This document shows positions 1-7,569 of a DNA stretch of 64,000 nt, one piece after another. Position 1 is the stretch's first letter. Every line of letters begins with the position of its first letter. Source of the stretch: a virus; IMG/VR virus record IMGVR_UViG_3300007352_000001, positions 62,001-126,000 of that record; one strand, 5' to 3'. Made by a program: the position numbers and the translations under genes. The notes under the pieces are model-generated. The model ran no database searches and was not told the DNA's origin. It worked only from the letters and a program-made list of their open reading frames with translations.

Positions 1-1313
1 TTGACCTGCGTGCCCGCCGGCAAGGTGACCACCTGCTCGGCGAAGAGCCGCAGTTCGGGTGCAAAGACGTGCTCGGCCTCTTCGGTCTTGAGCGACGCCG
101 GGTAACGCAAGATGTCCACCGCGGCACTGAGAGCGAGAATCGCCCCGAGCGCGGCCGTCCACTGGTAGCGCTTGGAGTGCCACAAGGCGCCGAGCGGCAG
201 CGCCGCCAGGAACGCGATGAACGGCGCGAGCGCCAGCGTGCGTCGGAAGTCGCCGTTGCCAGTGGTCAGGATCGCTCCCCACGGGAAGATCAAGACAGCT
301 GCGCAGCAGACGGCGCACGCCCAGTCGAACCGGCGATGCCAAGCCAGCACGAAGCCGACAGCGGCGGCGATCGAGATCAGTGGGTTGATCGGTGGGAAGC
401 CTGGACTGGACAGGCCGTCACCGAAGTCTGGGCGCCCGCCAGCGAGAAGCCCAACAACGAACTTCCCTAGCTCGGCGATGATGAGCGCCACGCGCTCCCA
501 CCAGTGCGCCGCGGCCAGCCACTCCTCGGACGTGAAGATCATCAGGCCGGAAGCGCGGTTGAAGTACTGCTGTGGGTTCTCGACCGCATACAAGATCATC
601 GGCACCACCGCGGTGCTCACCGCCACCGCGAAAATGGTCGCCCGCGCCAGGTAGCGATCAGACGGCTCACGGATTTTCGCCAGCACGAACATAGCCGCGT
701 AGAGCGCAAAGGTGAGTGGATAGGCGTTGTACGTGTAGATCCCCAAGCCTGCGAGGAACCCCGCGGCCAGGGACAGCCCTGGGTGCGCACGGGTACGCAG
801 CGCGTAGGTGAGCACGATGCAGGTCGCCAGCATCACCAGCGGCCAACTCGCCACCATGTAGCCGGTGCGGCTCAGGTGGAAGTGCCACGGCATGCACGCC
901 AGCAGGAAGGCGGCGATGGTCGCCTGTGGGCGTGAGAACCAGAGCAACCCGAGCACGTAGGTGAGCACCACCGTGGCGATACCGAGGACCGCGATCGCCC
1001 CACGCAGCGTCGTCATCGAGACACCGAAGACAGAGAAGACGGCGGCGACCCAGTAGAGCGGCCCGGCCGGTTGCCCCAGTCCGCTGGGGTAGACGTAGGG
1101 ACCGATCCAGCCTTCGTCGAGGATGCGCTGGGCATCGAGCCCGGTGAGCGCCTCATCGCCGTGGAGACCGAACGGCACGTCGCCGATCCCCACCAAGCGG
1201 ACCAGTGCGGCGAAGACCGCCACCACCAGCCCCAGGCTGATGGTCAGCGCCCGCTCCCGCGTCGCCGTCGCCACCCCTGCCTGCGCCGGGGCGGCGGCAA
1301 CCCGAAACATCAT
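1..1313 (-). CDS. PMT/ArnT-family polytopic membrane glycosyltransferase (partial, 3' end beyond window)
   Basis: The reverse strand is open from ATG 1313 to the window edge (437 codons) and encodes a multi-spanning membrane protein. After TM1 (about residues 24-42) the first loop carries HGDEALTGLDAQRIL; an acidic DE pair here is the signature of GT39/GT83 enzymes (PMT, ArnT), which use lipid-linked sugars on the periplasmic face. About ten hydrophobic segments follow, with polar loops such as PWHFHLSRTGY and TTGNGDFRRT. The family is usually 450-600 aa, so only the C-terminus is missing. An ATG-ATG pair at 1313/1310 marks the start. It is divergent from the tail tube gene. Family PMT_2/GT83 is confident; the acceptor (protein or lipid) is unknown. 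Thr-Pro-rich secreted proteins nearby are candidate substrates by inference. Confidence 0.82.
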   Translation of the reverse strand, partial: MMFRVAAAPAQAGVATATRERALTISLGLVVAVFAALVRLVGIGDVPFGLHGDEALTGLDAQRILDEGWIGPYVYPSGLGQPAGPLYWVAAVFSVFGVSMTTLRGAIAVLGIATVVLTYVLGLLWFSRPQATIAAFLLACMPWHFHLSRTGYMVASWPLVMLATCIVLTYALRTRAHPGLSLAAGFLAGLGIYTYNAYPLTFALYAAMFVLAKIREPSDRYLARATIFAVAVSTAVVPMILYAVENPQQYFNRASGLMIFTSEEWLAAAHWWERVALIIAELGKFVVGLLAGGRPDFGDGLSSPGFPPINPLISIAAAVGFVLAWHRRFDWACAVCCAAVLIFPWGAILTTGNGDFRRTLALAPFIAFLAALPLGALWHSKRYQWTAALGAILALSAAVDILRYPASLKTEEAEHVFAPELRLFAEQVVTLPAGTQV

Positions 1314-1435
1314 GGTCGGCGCGTAGCATACCTCTTCAGCTTTTGTCCAGCACCACCTCACCACCCCACCACACTGACGGCACCGGTCGTCATTAACCGC
1401 GGCCTTTTTGTGAGCCGCGAAGCGAGGTCACCCGC
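1314..1435. promoter_or_regulatory. Divergent intergenic region between glycosyltransferase and tail tube gene
   Basis: A 122-base spacer separates two divergent genes and must hold the signals for both. I see no clear -35/-10 pair. A 6-bp inverted repeat, CGCGGC at 1399-1404 and GCCGCG at 1415-1420, encloses a T-rich loop just before the tail tube ribosome binding site (GAGGT near 1424). It could be a weak hairpin in the tail tube leader. Confidence 0.35.
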
Positions 1436-2062
1436 ATGGGTATCCATGTCTTGGCAACGAACCTGGCGCAGCAGAATGGGTTCTTCGAGCCCCAGCGCCA
1501 GCACAACTGGAACCTGGAGATCACGGGTATCGGCGACGGCAACGACGCCGAGATCATCTCGCTCTCGCTCGCCAACGGATTCATTCCCCAGGTGGCGAAC
1601 GAAGAGGTCGAGATCCCGTACGGCAACGAGCGCGTGTACGTCGCCGGCAAGGCTGTCTGGGCAGCCGGTACGGTGACGGTGCGCGACTGGGTGGACCGTC
1701 GCACGGCGGCAGTGCTCTACAACTGGCGTCTGCAGGTCTACAACCCGGTCACCGGTCGCATCGGTCTGGCGAGCCAGTACAAGAAGAAGGCCTTCGTGGT
1801 CCTCTTCGGCCCGAACCAGGACGAGATCGGCGGCGTAGTTTCCAACCCGAAGATGGAACGGGAATGGGAGCTGATCGGCTGCTGGCCGCAGACGGTCAAC
1901 TACGCCGCGAACGGACTCGACATGTCGTCCAGCGGACAGGTCATGATCGAGCTGAACCTGCGCTACGACAAGGCCATCGCAACGCAGATCGAGTCGGCTG
2001 GATCTGGCGGCAACATCATCAACCAGATCCTCACCAACCCCCTCGCGGTGGTTGGTCTCTGA
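1436..2062 (+). CDS. Tail tube protein (T4 gp19-like)
   Basis: This 208-residue protein matches myovirus tail tube subunits, which stack as hexamers to form the inner tube through which DNA passes. The recognisable core runs from about residue 80: RRTAAVLYNWRLQVYNP, GLASQYKKKAFVVLFGP and WELIGCWPQTVNYAANGLD, the usual order for gp19-like proteins. Length is normal for the family. ATG 1436 follows a GAGGT ribosome binding site. It is the first gene of the tail operon; two hairpins follow its stop and may lower expression of the downstream genes relative to this high-copy subunit. Confidence 0.9.
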   Translation: MGIHVLATNLAQQNGFFEPQRQHNWNLEITGIGDGNDAEIISLSLANGFIPQVANEEVEIPYGNERVYVAGKAVWAAGTVTVRDWVDRRTAAVLYNWRLQVYNPVTGRIGLASQYKKKAFVVLFGPNQDEIGGVVSNPKMEREWELIGCWPQTVNYAANGLDMSSSGQVMIELNLRYDKAIATQIESAGSGGNIINQILTNPLAVVGL

Positions 2063-2070
2063 TGCACGTT

Positions 2071-2102
2071 GCCGAGCTGTTTGGGCCTCCTTGCAGCTCG
2101 GC
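2071..2102 (+). terminator. Hairpin 9 bases after tail tube stop (9-bp stem), possible partial terminator
   Basis: GCCGAGCTG (2071-2079) is perfectly complementary to CAGCTCGGC (2094-2102) with a 14-base loop, 9 bases after the tail tube stop codon. It is followed by only two T residues, so it is a poor intrinsic terminator; mRNA end-stabilisation or partial termination is likelier. Confidence 0.5.
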
Positions 2103-2106
2103 TTCC

Positions 2107-2162
2107 GGAGCCCGGTGGACCATCACCGGCACCACCCACCACCCGGCGACCCACCGGGCTCC
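2107..2162 (+). repeat. 12-bp perfect inverted repeat between tail tube and chaperone genes
   Basis: GGAGCCCGGTGG (2107-2118) and CCACCGGGCTCC (2151-2162) are perfect reverse complements around a 32-base loop. With the hairpin just upstream it fills most of the 140-base gap between tail tube and chaperone. There is no T-run. An attenuator or RNA-processing role is inference. Confidence 0.55.
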
Positions 2163-2202
2163 GACCCATTAGCCGCGCCGCGTGTAAGGCGCAGGAGAAG
2201 AC

Positions 2203-3060
2203 ATGGACGACCGTGAAATCCTCGGTACGTCGGTGGAGCTGCCGTCGCACGGCCTCCCCTACGACGACAAGCTGCCCGATGGTGAAGTGATCGTCGCGCC
2301 GATGACCTCGCAAGAGGAGAAGGTGCTAGCCGGCTCGGGACCACAGGCTGCACTGCGCGCGATGGACATCCTCATCGACCGCTGCGTGCCCAAGCTCCGT
2401 GAAGTCGGGCTCAAGGCCAGTGACCTGGTCGTGGGCGACCGCTTCTATCTCATGATGGTGATCCGCGCCGTCACCTACGGCGCGCAGTACCAGTTCCAGC
2501 TCACCTGCCCGAGCTGCAGTCAGCGCTTTCTGCACACGCTGGAGGTGCCTGACGACTTCACCATCTACAAGCTCGCCGACACGTTCAGCGAGCCGTTCAT
2601 GGTCGACCTGCCGATGTGCAAGGGCAAGCTCGGCCTCCGGCTGCTGCGCGGCAAGGACGAGCACGAGATCATCAAGTACATGGATCGCGTGTACAAGAAC
2701 GTCGACCGCCGCTTGGCCGGCGATCCGGCGTTCACCTACCGCCTCTCGCGCCAGATCGAGTCGATCGGTTCGGAGAAGGGCACGCTGACGCGCAGCGACA
2801 AGGGCGCCGAGGACAAGATCCTGGAGTTCGTCGAGCACCTGCACGCGCGCGACACTGCGGCAATCCGCCAAGCACTTTCCGACAACGATTGCGGACCAGA
2901 CCCGGAGGTTTCGACCGAGTGCCCGCGATGTGGCCAGCCGCTGGACACGTCGCTGCCGTACTCGGCCGAGTTTTTTCGTCCGGGAGGTCGACGCCGACCC
3001 CCAACAGCCCCAGCTGCGTCCGTGGAAGAACCGAGTGCAGCAGTGGCTGGGGGCGAGTGA
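2203..3060 (+). CDS. gp26-like tail assembly chaperone / baseplate protein, upstream frame
   Basis: This 285-residue protein has two CxxC pairs, TCPSCSQRF near residue 105 and ECPRCGQPL near residue 245, a zinc-ribbon arrangement typical of the phage family related to T4 gp26 (T4 base plate protein). Its place between tail tube and tape measure is that of tail assembly chaperones, which coat the tape measure during assembly. ATG 2203 follows AGGAG. A TTTTTTC run at 2971-2977 lies just after the second zinc knuckle; beyond it the zero frame becomes a low-complexity Arg/Pro/Ala tail to 3060, while the +1 frame continues as a well-formed protein. I infer both a short and a frameshifted long product. 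Confidence 0.75.
   Translation: MDDREILGTSVELPSHGLPYDDKLPDGEVIVAPMTSQEEKVLAGSGPQAALRAMDILIDRCVPKLREVGLKASDLVVGDRFYLMMVIRAVTYGAQYQFQLTCPSCSQRFLHTLEVPDDFTIYKLADTFSEPFMVDLPMCKGKLGLRLLRGKDEHEIIKYMDRVYKNVDRRLAGDPAFTYRLSRQIESIGSEKGTLTRSDKGAEDKILEFVEHLHARDTAAIRQALSDNDCGPDPEVSTECPRCGQPLDTSLPYSAEFFRPGGRRRPPTAPAASVEEPSAAVAGGE
2971..2977 (+). other. Probable programmed +1 (or -2) frameshift site, TTTTTTC
   Basis: In the upstream frame the codons are GAG TTT TTT CGT. A +1 slip of tRNA-Phe from TTT to TTC is favoured because the usual GAA anticodon pairs better with TTC; reading resumes at GTC 2978. A -2 slip on the T-run reaches the same frame. Tail chaperones are widely known to use frameshifting here. 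Confidence 0.6.
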
Positions 3061-3388
3061 CGTCCAGCAAATCTACCGGGAAGAGTTCCAGCTCGAATAC
3101 TTCCTCCACTGGACCAAGCGGGACGTCGAGCACTGCTCGGTGTTCGAGCGGCAGGAGCACATCCGCATGCTGGTCGATCAGTTCGAGAAGGAAAAGGAAG
3201 CCATGAAGGGTGAGAAGCGCGGTCAGTCGCTGCTGCGCAAGCCGATGCCTGGTGAGGCGCACGGTTCGACTGACATGGAGAAGCTGCACCCCATCATGGG
3301 GGCACGAGCACAACAGCGGGCCACCCGTGCGTCTTCGCTCCGCGCGACGGCGCCACAGGGACCGCTGCGGATCTCCACGCCTGAGTAA
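2978..3388 (+). CDS. Tail assembly chaperone, downstream (frameshifted) segment
   Basis: This frame encodes about 136 residues rich in aromatic and charged helices: QQIYREEFQLEYFLHWTK, then FERQEHIRMLVDQFEKEKE. The pattern resembles the gp51-like or chaperone-extension proteins that follow gp26-like genes in myophages. It has no convincing start of its own. The GTG at 2930 reads the zinc-ribbon codons out of frame, and GTG 3036 has no good ribosome binding site, so fusion by frameshift to give about 394 residues is the best reading. Its TAA overlaps the ATG of the tape measure. Independent translation from 3036 is the alternative. Confidence 0.65.
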   Translation, partial: VREVDADPQQPQLRPWKNRVQQWLGASDVQQIYREEFQLEYFLHWTKRDVEHCSVFERQEHIRMLVDQFEKEKEAMKGEKRGQSLLRKPMPGEAHGSTDMEKLHPIMGARAQQRATRASSLRATAPQGPLRISTPE

Positions 3389-6300
3389 TGGCACAAGACC
3401 GCAACGGCCGTCTGGTCGACGTCACCAACAAGGGCATCGAGTTCACGCTCTACTTCCGCGACCTCGCGACGAAGGCTGTCGAGGGGATGAGCGGCGCCAT
3501 GGACAAGATGGTGAAGGGGCTGGAAACCGCGATGCGCAAGACCTCGTCTGGTGCGCGATCAGCGGCCGATATGCTGCAGAAGCTCCAGGAGCGCCAAGAC
3601 CGCGAGCGCGGGATGGTGACGCCCATTGGTGCGTCCAAGCACGCACCGGAGTTCATCGAGAAGCTGCGGCTCATCATGGAGCGCTTCAGCACGCGGCAGA
3701 TCGAGCTGATGCAAGAGCAGCGCTTCGAGCTGGAGCGGCTGCTGGGCAGCTTCACCGAGGTCAAGCACGAAGGCGAGGGCGTCGAGGAGCAGTTCAAGGA
3801 GACGACCGACCAGGTCGGGAAGTTCGTCGACGCACTCGGCAAGATCGGCGTCACGGCGTACGGCGCGAAGCGCCTGGCTGGCATGTTCGTCGACTGGACT
3901 GCGGAGATGGCCGACGCCCGTGGCGAGCTGGAGCGGTTGCAGATCGCGATGACCGCCGGCACGCCGCAGATCAAGACGTGGCGTGAGGAAGCGCGAGCCG
4001 CGGCCGGCGACCTGATCAACCTCACGCTGCAGACGCGAACGACCACCGAAGAGCAGCTGCAGGTCTACCGCCTGCTGATGCAGCAGAACATCGCCTTCGA
4101 GGGACTCGGCCGGCGCATCGCCGAAGAGTCGCTCAAGCTCGGCAAGTTCACGCAGCTCGGCGCCGAAGGGTTCGAGCAGATGTTCGCGTACCTCCACAAG
4201 ACGCTGGAGGTGTCGGAGAACGACATGCCGCGGGCGATGGACCGTATGTCCGGCGCGATGATCATCGCGCGCCGGAACGGGGTTGCCTCGTTCTCCGAGA
4301 TCCAAGAGCAGATGAATCGTCTCTCGGACTCGGCGACGTACATCTACAACCGGCTGCGCAACCTGGGGGTCGGCTTGGAAGAGGCGCAGCACCGCGCCAT
4401 GAGCTTCACCGAGCGTGCAACGGCGATGGGCACGGTGCTTCGCGAAGTGGGTGTCAATGCCGACGTCGTGCAGTCGGCGTTCAACACGCTGACCAAAGTT
4501 GGCACCGACGAGTTCAACCGCTTGGTGACCTTCATTGCCGGCAACTCCGGCGTCGCCGCCGATCACATCCAGAAGATGCTCGACTCGGGCGATCCGACTG
4601 CGTTCATCGAAGCCCTGCTCACCACAGCGCAGAACTTCTCGGGCCGTATCGGAGATCTCACCGCCGAGGCGCAGCAGAAGATGCTCGGCTCGCTTGGCCA
4701 GGACATCCAGCACCTCACGCAGATCACCGCGGCGCAGAACGACAAGATCCGTGACCGGATGCGCTCGACCTTCGCGGAGCTGGACGCTAACGCCAAGAAG
4801 CCGGTGGTGTGGCAACACGCGTGGGAGGAGTTCTCGAAGACGTTCGGTCAACTGTGGGAGCGGCTCACGGCGGTCGGGCGCGCGTTCAAGAACGATCTCG
4901 GGCTCACGCTCTCCGACGTCGTGCTGCCGGTCCTCATCAAGGTCGTCGACGTCATGGAGTACCTCTTCATCACCACCGACAAGGGGGAGAAGAAGCTCTC
5001 GACGTTCGGCCACGCGATGCAGCTCGCGTTCTCGGCTGCAGCGATCGCCGCCAGTGCGTTCTTCGGGTTCGCCACCGTGCATCGCCTCTGGAAGCTCGTC
5101 ACAGGCATGGAAGAGGCAGCAATGGTCGCTCACACCCTCGGCCGTGCGTGGACGGCAGCGCGCACCGCTGCGATCGCTTTCGGCACCGCCCTGCGCGGGC
5201 TCACGCTCGCCAGTGTAGGCGCCGCGCTTTTGAACCCGTGGATCGCCATCCCGGCGCTGATCATCGGCGCCACCATCTTGGTGGTGAAGTACTGGGACAC
5301 GATCACGGAGGGCTTCGAGGGCGCGAAGATGTTCGTCGAGGACCTCTGGCTCGGGATGAAGGATCTCTGGAACACGAGCCTCGTCGGTCAGTTCATCAAC
5401 ACCATCGTGAGCGGTGTCGGCACGGTGATCAGTGCATTGCAGGAAGTGGGGAAGGTGATCATCAAGGCGGTCATCTGGCCGTTCAGCAAGCTCTCGGAAC
5501 TCGTCGGCGGCATCTTCGAGGAGATCTGGGCGCGCCTTCCTGACTGGGGCAAGACCTTGCTGACGCTTGGCTCCAATGCGTTGCGGATGATGCCTGGCGT
5601 CGGCCCGCTGTTGCAGGCGGGAGATGCCGTTGCTGGTACGGCGAGCCATGGCCGCGACGTGCGAGCGGAACAAGATCGCCTCGCACACATCGAGCGGCTG
5701 GTCGCCGCCGGCTACTCGCGTGACCAGGCTGAACAGTTCAGCAAGAAGGCGTCTGCAGTCGCTGTCACGAGCAGCACCGCGCCGACTGACCAGGCCGGCG
5801 ACATGGCGAAGGCGATCGGAGACCTGTCAGGTTCCACGCAAGAGCAGGCGTCGGTGTTGGAGAAGCAGCTCGCCGCCCAGCTGCATGCGGCCGACGCGCA
5901 AGGGCAACTGACCAGTGCGACCGATGCTTTGCGGACCACGATGCAGGCCGGCCAGCAACAGGGGCAGCAGATCATCTCCGCGCAGATGCTGGCCTACCAG
6001 CAGATCCAGCGGGTCCTGCAGCAGTCGCTCACCAACGAAGCAACGCAGCGCACCGGGCTCACGGACATCCAGCGGGCGATTCAATCGGTTGCCGCCGGCA
6101 TGCAGTTCAAGTCGCCGGAGCAAGCCACGCCGGGCAATCCGACCGCGGCGTACGTCGCCGGGGACGGAGCACCGCCGGTTGCGATCCCCGAGCCGCCGAA
6201 ACAGGAAGACTTCGACACGCGCATCGACTACCGCAACGCACTCGATCAGTGGCAGAAGAACCGCGAGTCGCTGACGCAAAAGGTCGACCAGGCCTGGTCC

Positions 6301-6546
6301 GCACGGCAACAGACCACTGCCACGCCGCCGCCGGCAACGGACCCATCCGCCCCCGGCACTGACACCACGCAGTCGATGCTCGGGCGGCAGCGCGAGCGCG
6401 TGCGCGTCGACAACACGGACGTCGTCGGCGCGATCAGCGCTGGCAACTCGCAGATCATCGCGCAGCTGGAGAAGCTGAACCAGACCGTCGACCGCCAGAA
6501 TGCTGGAGGCGGTAGCGCCATCAACACGTGGAGGATGCAACAGTGA
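3388..6546 (+). CDS. Tail tape measure protein
   Basis: At 1052 residues, it sits directly after the chaperone with a TAATG overlap. The first 480 residues are mostly charged helices with coiled-coil character. Residues about 540-650 hold hydrophobic segments (AFSAAAIAASAFFGFATV, NPWIAIPALIIGATILVV) like those tape measures insert into the host membrane. The C-terminal third is Gln/Ala-rich and helical. Tape measures set tail length at roughly 0.15 nm per residue, implying a tail near 150 nm. No lysozyme or peptidase domain is evident; the lytic domain is in the hub protein instead. Confidence 0.87.
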   Translation: MAQDRNGRLVDVTNKGIEFTLYFRDLATKAVEGMSGAMDKMVKGLETAMRKTSSGARSAADMLQKLQERQDRERGMVTPIGASKHAPEFIEKLRLIMERFSTRQIELMQEQRFELERLLGSFTEVKHEGEGVEEQFKETTDQVGKFVDALGKIGVTAYGAKRLAGMFVDWTAEMADARGELERLQIAMTAGTPQIKTWREEARAAAGDLINLTLQTRTTTEEQLQVYRLLMQQNIAFEGLGRRIAEESLKLGKFTQLGAEGFEQMFAYLHKTLEVSENDMPRAMDRMSGAMIIARRNGVASFSEIQEQMNRLSDSATYIYNRLRNLGVGLEEAQHRAMSFTERATAMGTVLREVGVNADVVQSAFNTLTKVGTDEFNRLVTFIAGNSGVAADHIQKMLDSGDPTAFIEALLTTAQNFSGRIGDLTAEAQQKMLGSLGQDIQHLTQITAAQNDKIRDRMRSTFAELDANAKKPVVWQHAWEEFSKTFGQLWERLTAVGRAFKNDLGLTLSDVVLPVLIKVVDVMEYLFITTDKGEKKLSTFGHAMQLAFSAAAIAASAFFGFATVHRLWKLVTGMEEAAMVAHTLGRAWTAARTAAIAFGTALRGLTLASVGAALLNPWIAIPALIIGATILVVKYWDTITEGFEGAKMFVEDLWLGMKDLWNTSLVGQFINTIVSGVGTVISALQEVGKVIIKAVIWPFSKLSELVGGIFEEIWARLPDWGKTLLTLGSNALRMMPGVGPLLQAGDAVAGTASHGRDVRAEQDRLAHIERLVAAGYSRDQAEQFSKKASAVAVTSSTAPTDQAGDMAKAIGDLSGSTQEQASVLEKQLAAQLHAADAQGQLTSATDALRTTMQAGQQQGQQIISAQMLAYQQIQRVLQQSLTNEATQRTGLTDIQRAIQSVAAGMQFKSPEQATPGNPTAAYVAGDGAPPVAIPEPPKQEDFDTRIDYRNALDQWQKNRESLTQKVDQAWSARQQTTATPPPATDPSAPGTDTTQSMLGRQRERVRVDNTDVVGAISAGNSQIIAQLEKLNQTVDRQNAGGGSAINTWRMQQ

Positions 6547-7223
6547 CGCTGCCGACCGGACAGGTCCATGACGCGATGATCATCGACCTCTTGGAAACGC
6601 GCGTGCTGGAGTTCGTCTACATGCCAGCGGAGTTCTCCGAGTCGAAGGCTGCGGAGTGGGCGAACGTCAACATCCTCGGTCGCTCTGAGCCGATCGTTTC
6701 GTACTCGCACTCTGGCCCGCGTGTCTTCAACCTGAACCTCTGGTTCATCGTGCACGGTGAGCGCTCATACGCCCAGGAGATCCTCGAACCGATCCGCCTG
6801 ATCCGTTCGTGGGTCTACCCGTACTACTCGACCCAAGAACGCGGGCAGCCCAACACTCGCCTCTCGACGCCACCGACCCTGCTGTTCGTGGTCGGCAGCT
6901 GGTTGCGTCAGCGCTGCATCGCGCAGCGCTACAACATCACCTACCGCGCGCCGTGGGGCCGCGACGACGTCAACCTGTCGAGTGCCGCGACGGTGGAGAA
7001 CGTCACCGACGCGTTCGGCAATGTCATCGGCCAGCAATCTGTGCCGGCGACCATCGTCGCGCGCGGAGACTCCATGGTCCCCTTCGTGGTCGAGGTGAAT
7101 CTGCAGCTGCAGGAGGTGAACGAGAACATCCCGCAGCGCTCGCCGTTCGACACCTTCCAGGTCCGCCACGGCGACGACCTGATCAACCTCGCGGAGTTCC
7201 TGCGCGAGCGTCCAGGAACGTAA
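6543..7223 (+). CDS. Contractile injection system tube/LysM-type baseplate protein
   Basis: The 226-residue protein has the motif order of the CIS_tube/LysM family located after tape measures: FVYMPAEFSESKAAEW, then VNILGRSEPIVSYSHSGPR and a beta-rich FNLNLWFIV strand. These proteins join the tail tube to the hub. I place the start at GTG 6543, which overlaps the tape measure stop and has GGAGG eight bases upstream; an upstream GTG at 6528 would add five residues and lies before that ribosome binding site. The end, RHGDDLINLAEF, resembles the opening of a LysM-type segment. Confidence 0.75.
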   Translation: MTLPTGQVHDAMIIDLLETRVLEFVYMPAEFSESKAAEWANVNILGRSEPIVSYSHSGPRVFNLNLWFIVHGERSYAQEILEPIRLIRSWVYPYYSTQERGQPNTRLSTPPTLLFVVGSWLRQRCIAQRYNITYRAPWGRDDVNLSSAATVENVTDAFGNVIGQQSVPATIVARGDSMVPFVVEVNLQLQEVNENIPQRSPFDTFQVRHGDDLINLAEFLRERPGT

Positions 7224-7224
7224 C

Positions 7225-7569
7225 GTGGCCGATCCACAGGGCATCCTCTCGATTCAGCGAGTCCGGTTGCCGCGCACGTCGCGGTACCGGACGACGCTTG
7301 TCTATCCCGACTTGGGGCCGAGCTTCGGCCGCTTTGACCACCGTCCCCTCGACTTGCCATCGCACGAGAGCGACGACTACCACCGTGTCATCTTGGGAGA
7401 ACAGTTCCGTCTCGATCTGGTGGCGTGGAAACGCTACGGCACGCCGCGGCTGTGGTGGGTGCTGGCACTCATCAACGAGATTCGGAACCCGTTCGTTGCG
7501 CCCGCGGTCAATACGCTCCTGCGCGTCCCGACCATCGAGCGCGTGGTCTCACAGATCCTGAAGCAATGA
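7225..7569 (+). CDS. Baseplate wedge protein gp53-like
   Basis: A 114-residue protein with RYGTPRLWWVLALINEIRNP near residue 70, the hallmark of gp53-like LysM-related proteins (aromatic WW pair, then NxIxNPF and a short LxVP strand). In T4, gp53 links wedges to the hub. GTG 7225 follows the previous stop by one base and CAGGAA provides a ribosome binding site. Its stop overlaps the hub start (ATGA). Confidence 0.75.
   Translation: MADPQGILSIQRVRLPRTSRYRTTLVYPDLGPSFGRFDHRPLDLPSHESDDYHRVILGEQFRLDLVAWKRYGTPRLWWVLALINEIRNPFVAPAVNTLLRVPTIERVVSQILKQ

Noticed and set aside
69-935. Several plus-strand frames in the first kilobase
   Set aside because: They are Arg/Gln-rich and lie antisense to a clear multi-spanning membrane protein on the minus strand.
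3559-5688. 709-codon minus-strand open frame
   Set aside because: It is the mirror of the high-GC tape measure gene; composition is Arg/Leu/Glu-rich with no domain, typical of antisense noise.
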